The notes under the pieces are model-generated. The model was not told the origin of the DNA, ran no database searches, and saw nothing but the letters and a program-made list of their open reading frames with translations. Positions 62,000 through 64,000 of a stretch of 64,000 nucleotides of DNA are shown piece by piece (within the stretch, counting starts at the first letter, position 1; each line of letters starts with the position of its first letter). The position numbers and the translations under genes are program-made. Source of the DNA: Solea solea. Lineage: Eukaryota; Chordata; Actinopteri; Pleuronectiformes; Soleidae. The stretch covers positions 28,306,651 through 28,370,650 of the forward strand of contig NC_081142.1 of the NCBI RefSeq assembly GCF_958295425.1, in the 5' to 3' direction.

Positions 62000-62215
62000 A
62001 AGGTCAAGGTACATTGGTGCAGAGACCTGTAACGCCTCCCAGAGGGGAGTGGGGGGAACAGTCTGTGGTTGGGGAAACTGTGTTTGTCGTCTGCCTCAGT
62101 TTCACAGCGCCTTGTCTCACTCACAGTGCTGTGTGAGTGAGAGGGGGAGTGGCTACAGTAGAGCGGTGAGAGCCAATGTGTGCTTCTTTTAAGATGGAAA
62201 ATGGTTTGTTTTTTC
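62000..62215. other. nhs intron 1, between minisatellite and SINE cluster
   Basis: Nothing recognised. Confidence 0.5.
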
Positions 62216-62219
62216 ATAG

Positions 62220-62462
62220 AGCTTTTCTAATCTTGAGGTCCACTCAAAGCTGCTGTACACTACAGTTTTGCCATTCACCCCTTCACTCACACTTTCATAC
62301 AGCATCTATGTGCAGTGCTTTTTCTATCATCTTTTCATACCCACTCACACCCTGCCAACAGCCGTCAGGAGCAACGTGGGGTTAAGTGTCTTGCCCGAGG
62401 ACACATCGGCACGTAGACTAGCGGAGCTGGGAATCGACCTTCGAGTTGAAAGACGTCTCACT
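62220..62462. repeat. Fish interspersed repeat with a TCTTGCCCGAGGACAC word
   Basis: TCATACAGCATCTATGTGCA, CACACCCTGCCAACAGCCGT, GTGTCTTGCCCGAGGACACA and GGAGCTGGGAATCGACC form a text common in fish introns. GGGAATCGACC resembles a tRNA B box. Family name not certain. Confidence 0.55.
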
Positions 62463-62467
62463 GTACT

Positions 62468-62645
62468 TTACATTACATTACATTACATGTCATTTAGCAG
62501 ACGCTTTTATCCAAAGCAATGGAATTGAGTACAATTAGCCAGGGGTGGAGTCGCGACCATTGCGACCATGATGTTTTTCGCACACAGGGTACCGGTCTTA
62601 ACCACTGAGCCACTCCACCCCCTACCACTGAGCTACCGTCGCCCC
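62468..62645 (-). mobile_element. tRNA-derived SINE with an L2-like tail
   Basis: Read on the - strand: A box GTGGCTCAGTGGTTAAGACC, B box GGTCGCGACTCC, then a tail GCTTTGGATAAAAGCGTCTG and CTAAATGACATG(TAATG)n. The tail is almost the same as that of the L2 LINE at 8556-9106. Upstream of the head, a second A-box-like GGTAGCTCAGTGGTAGG suggests a nested or double head. Confidence 0.8.
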
Positions 62646-62649
62646 TTTT

Positions 62650-62830
62650 ACCGACACATTTAACCTTATCTTTTGCATTACTTATCCAAAGAACGTCAAA
62701 CTTGGCTCTGCACTCAGTCGTGCCCGTCGCAAGACACCTGTCAAGTTTGAAATCAATCGACCTTCGGTTTGAGAGATATATGCAAGTGACACACAGACAG
62801 ACAGACAGACAGACAGACATTGAGTTTAAT
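62650..62830. repeat. Dispersed repeat ending in (CAGA)n
   Basis: GTCAAGTTTGAAATCAATCG, then TTTGAGAGATATATGCAAGT and (GACA)n at 62796-62819. This wording is shared by a fish repeat family; only one copy is here. Confidence 0.45.
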
Positions 62831-63050
62831 AACCAAACAAACAGCTACAGTGTTAAATTATAACTTTCTTCTCATACTGTGTTTTCTTTCTTTCTTTCAT
62901 GACTCTGCGACGATCAACTAGTGACCATTTATTTTTATTCTAAGTTCATTTTTCATGTCTGAACATGTGTCACTGCTCAGGATTCCTGATCACTGCAGAG
63001 TTTTAAAAACATAGTTGAAATAATGTTTGAGGAAAACATTTTGACTTCAG

Positions 63051-63053
<3 letters not shown>
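62831..63053. other. nhs intron 1, unassigned
   Basis: Nothing recognised. Confidence 0.5.

Positions 63054-63085
<32 letters not shown>
63054..63085. repeat. (GT)n microsatellite
   Basis: About 16 GT units ending TCCAG. Confidence 0.93.
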
Positions 63086-63087
<2 letters not shown>

Positions 63088-63264
63088 AGATGGTTTGTGT
63101 TGAAGCACAAACTGAATGTCATCACAGACATGTTTGTGGGACAGTTTGGCTCAGTTTGGCTCGGTCTGGTGCCGCTCCCTCTTAATGACTGTCCCACAGA
63201 CACGGAGAGGTCAATCTGGACCATGATGCTGACCTCAGATGCTGACTGAATCTGTTTCCATCAC

Positions 63265-64000
63265 AGTCATTGTCTCTGTCTCTGATTGTCTCTGGTTGTC
63301 TCTGCTCTGGTTATCTCTCATTGTCTCTGCTCTGGCCGTCTCTGATTGTCTCTGCTCTGGCCGTCTCTGATTGTCCCTGTTGTCTCTGCTCTGGCCGTCT
63401 CTGGTTGTCTCTGGTTGTCTCTGCTCTGGCCGTCTCTGGTTGTCTCTCATTGTCTCTGCTCTGGTTGTCTCTGGTTGTCTCTCATTGTCTCTGCTGTGGT
63501 TGTCTCTCATTGTCTCTGCTCTGGTTGTCTCTCATTGTCTCTGCTCTGGCCGTCTCTGGTTGTCTCTGCTCTGGTTGTCTCTGCTCTTGTTGTCTCTGGC
63601 CGTCTCTGGTTGTCTCTTCTCTGGTTGTCTCTGCTCTGGTTGTCTCTGGCCGTCTCTGGTTGTCTCTGGCCATCTCTGGTTGTCTCTGGTTGTCTCTGCT
63701 CTGGTTGTCTCTGGCCATCTCTGGTTGTCTCTGTTCTGGTTGTCTCTGCTCTTGTTGTCTCTGGCCGTCTCTGGTTGTCTCTTCTCTGGTTGTCTCTGCT
63801 CTGGTTGTCTCTGGCCGTCTCTGGTTGTCTCTGCTCTGGTTGTCTCTGGCCATCTCTGGTTGTCTCTGGTTGTCTCTGCTCTTGTTGTCTCTGGCCGTCT
63901 CTGGTTGTCTCTTCTCTGGTTGTCTCTGGCCGTCTCTGGTTGTCTCTGCTCTGGTTGTCTCTGGCCATCTCTGGTTGTCTCTGCTCTGGTTGTCTCTGGT
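63265..64000. repeat. Minisatellite of TCTCTGGTTG/TCTCTGCTCTGG units, runs off the window
   Basis: At least 735 bp of 10-12-bp units TGTCTCTGGT, TGTCTCTGCTCTGG and CGTCTCTGGC. A higher-order block of about 170 bp (with TCTTGTTGTCTCTGGCCGTC) recurs at 63592, 63751 and 63879. The array continues past the end. Confidence 0.95.

Noticed and set aside
63052..63249. Possible exon with RWFVLKHK (PH-domain-like start) after a GT run ending in CCAG
   Set aside because: The resemblance covers only a few residues. No donor or further PH motifs follow, and the strand context is intronic.

Overview
The window is vertebrate nuclear DNA, almost certainly from a ray-finned (teleost) fish. The evidence is split genes with GT-AG introns, abundant CA/GT and longer tandem repeats, and fish-type L2, RTE, hAT and tRNA-SINE remnants. 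Two protein-coding genes are recognisable, both on the + strand and in the same order as REPS2-NHS on human Xp22: a complete reps2 gene (coding exons 684-23274) and the first coding exon of nhs (27786-28065). The species cannot be named from this sequence.

reps2 (684-23274): I reconstructed 19 coding exons by eye. All junctions are GT-AG, the phases close, and the sum is 2124 nt (707 residues plus stop). The protein has two EH domains, the second with a canonical EF-hand loop, then a Glu-rich stretch, proline-rich SH3-ligand motifs and a C-terminal coiled coil that in the family binds RalBP1. Its introns are crowded with tandem arrays, several of which touch or imitate splice sites.

Inside reps2 intron 18 (16355-23205), on the same strand, lies an intronless 995-codon ORF (18935-21922). 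It encodes two HIPK-like kinase domains in tandem. Homology between the start of the second unit and the sequence around the first ATG shows that a tandem duplication fused two single-kinase genes. The second kinase has lost its C-terminal end, and its decayed tail can still be read to about 22250.

From 24800 to 64000 there is intergenic DNA, the nhs promoter and 5' UTR (about 27440-27785), nhs exon 1, and about 36 kb of nhs intron 1. This intron holds many repeats: at least 14 copies or pieces (window-wide) of a palindromic MITE-like family, a 658-bp hAT-type element with a perfect 8-bp target duplication, a second hAT element with a broken BED zinc finger, a tRNA-SINE with an L2-like tail, an RTE reverse-transcriptase fragment, and large minisatellites. 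The largest minisatellite (56200-61993) has a roughly 30-bp unit and a clear 1947-bp higher-order repeat.

The most interesting points are the double-kinase fusion gene, the arrays of splice-site-like units in reps2 introns, the palindromic repeat family that carries a CTCF-like motif, the diverged repeat block with similar motifs just after nhs exon 1, and the higher-order minisatellite. No bacterial, viral or CRISPR features were seen.
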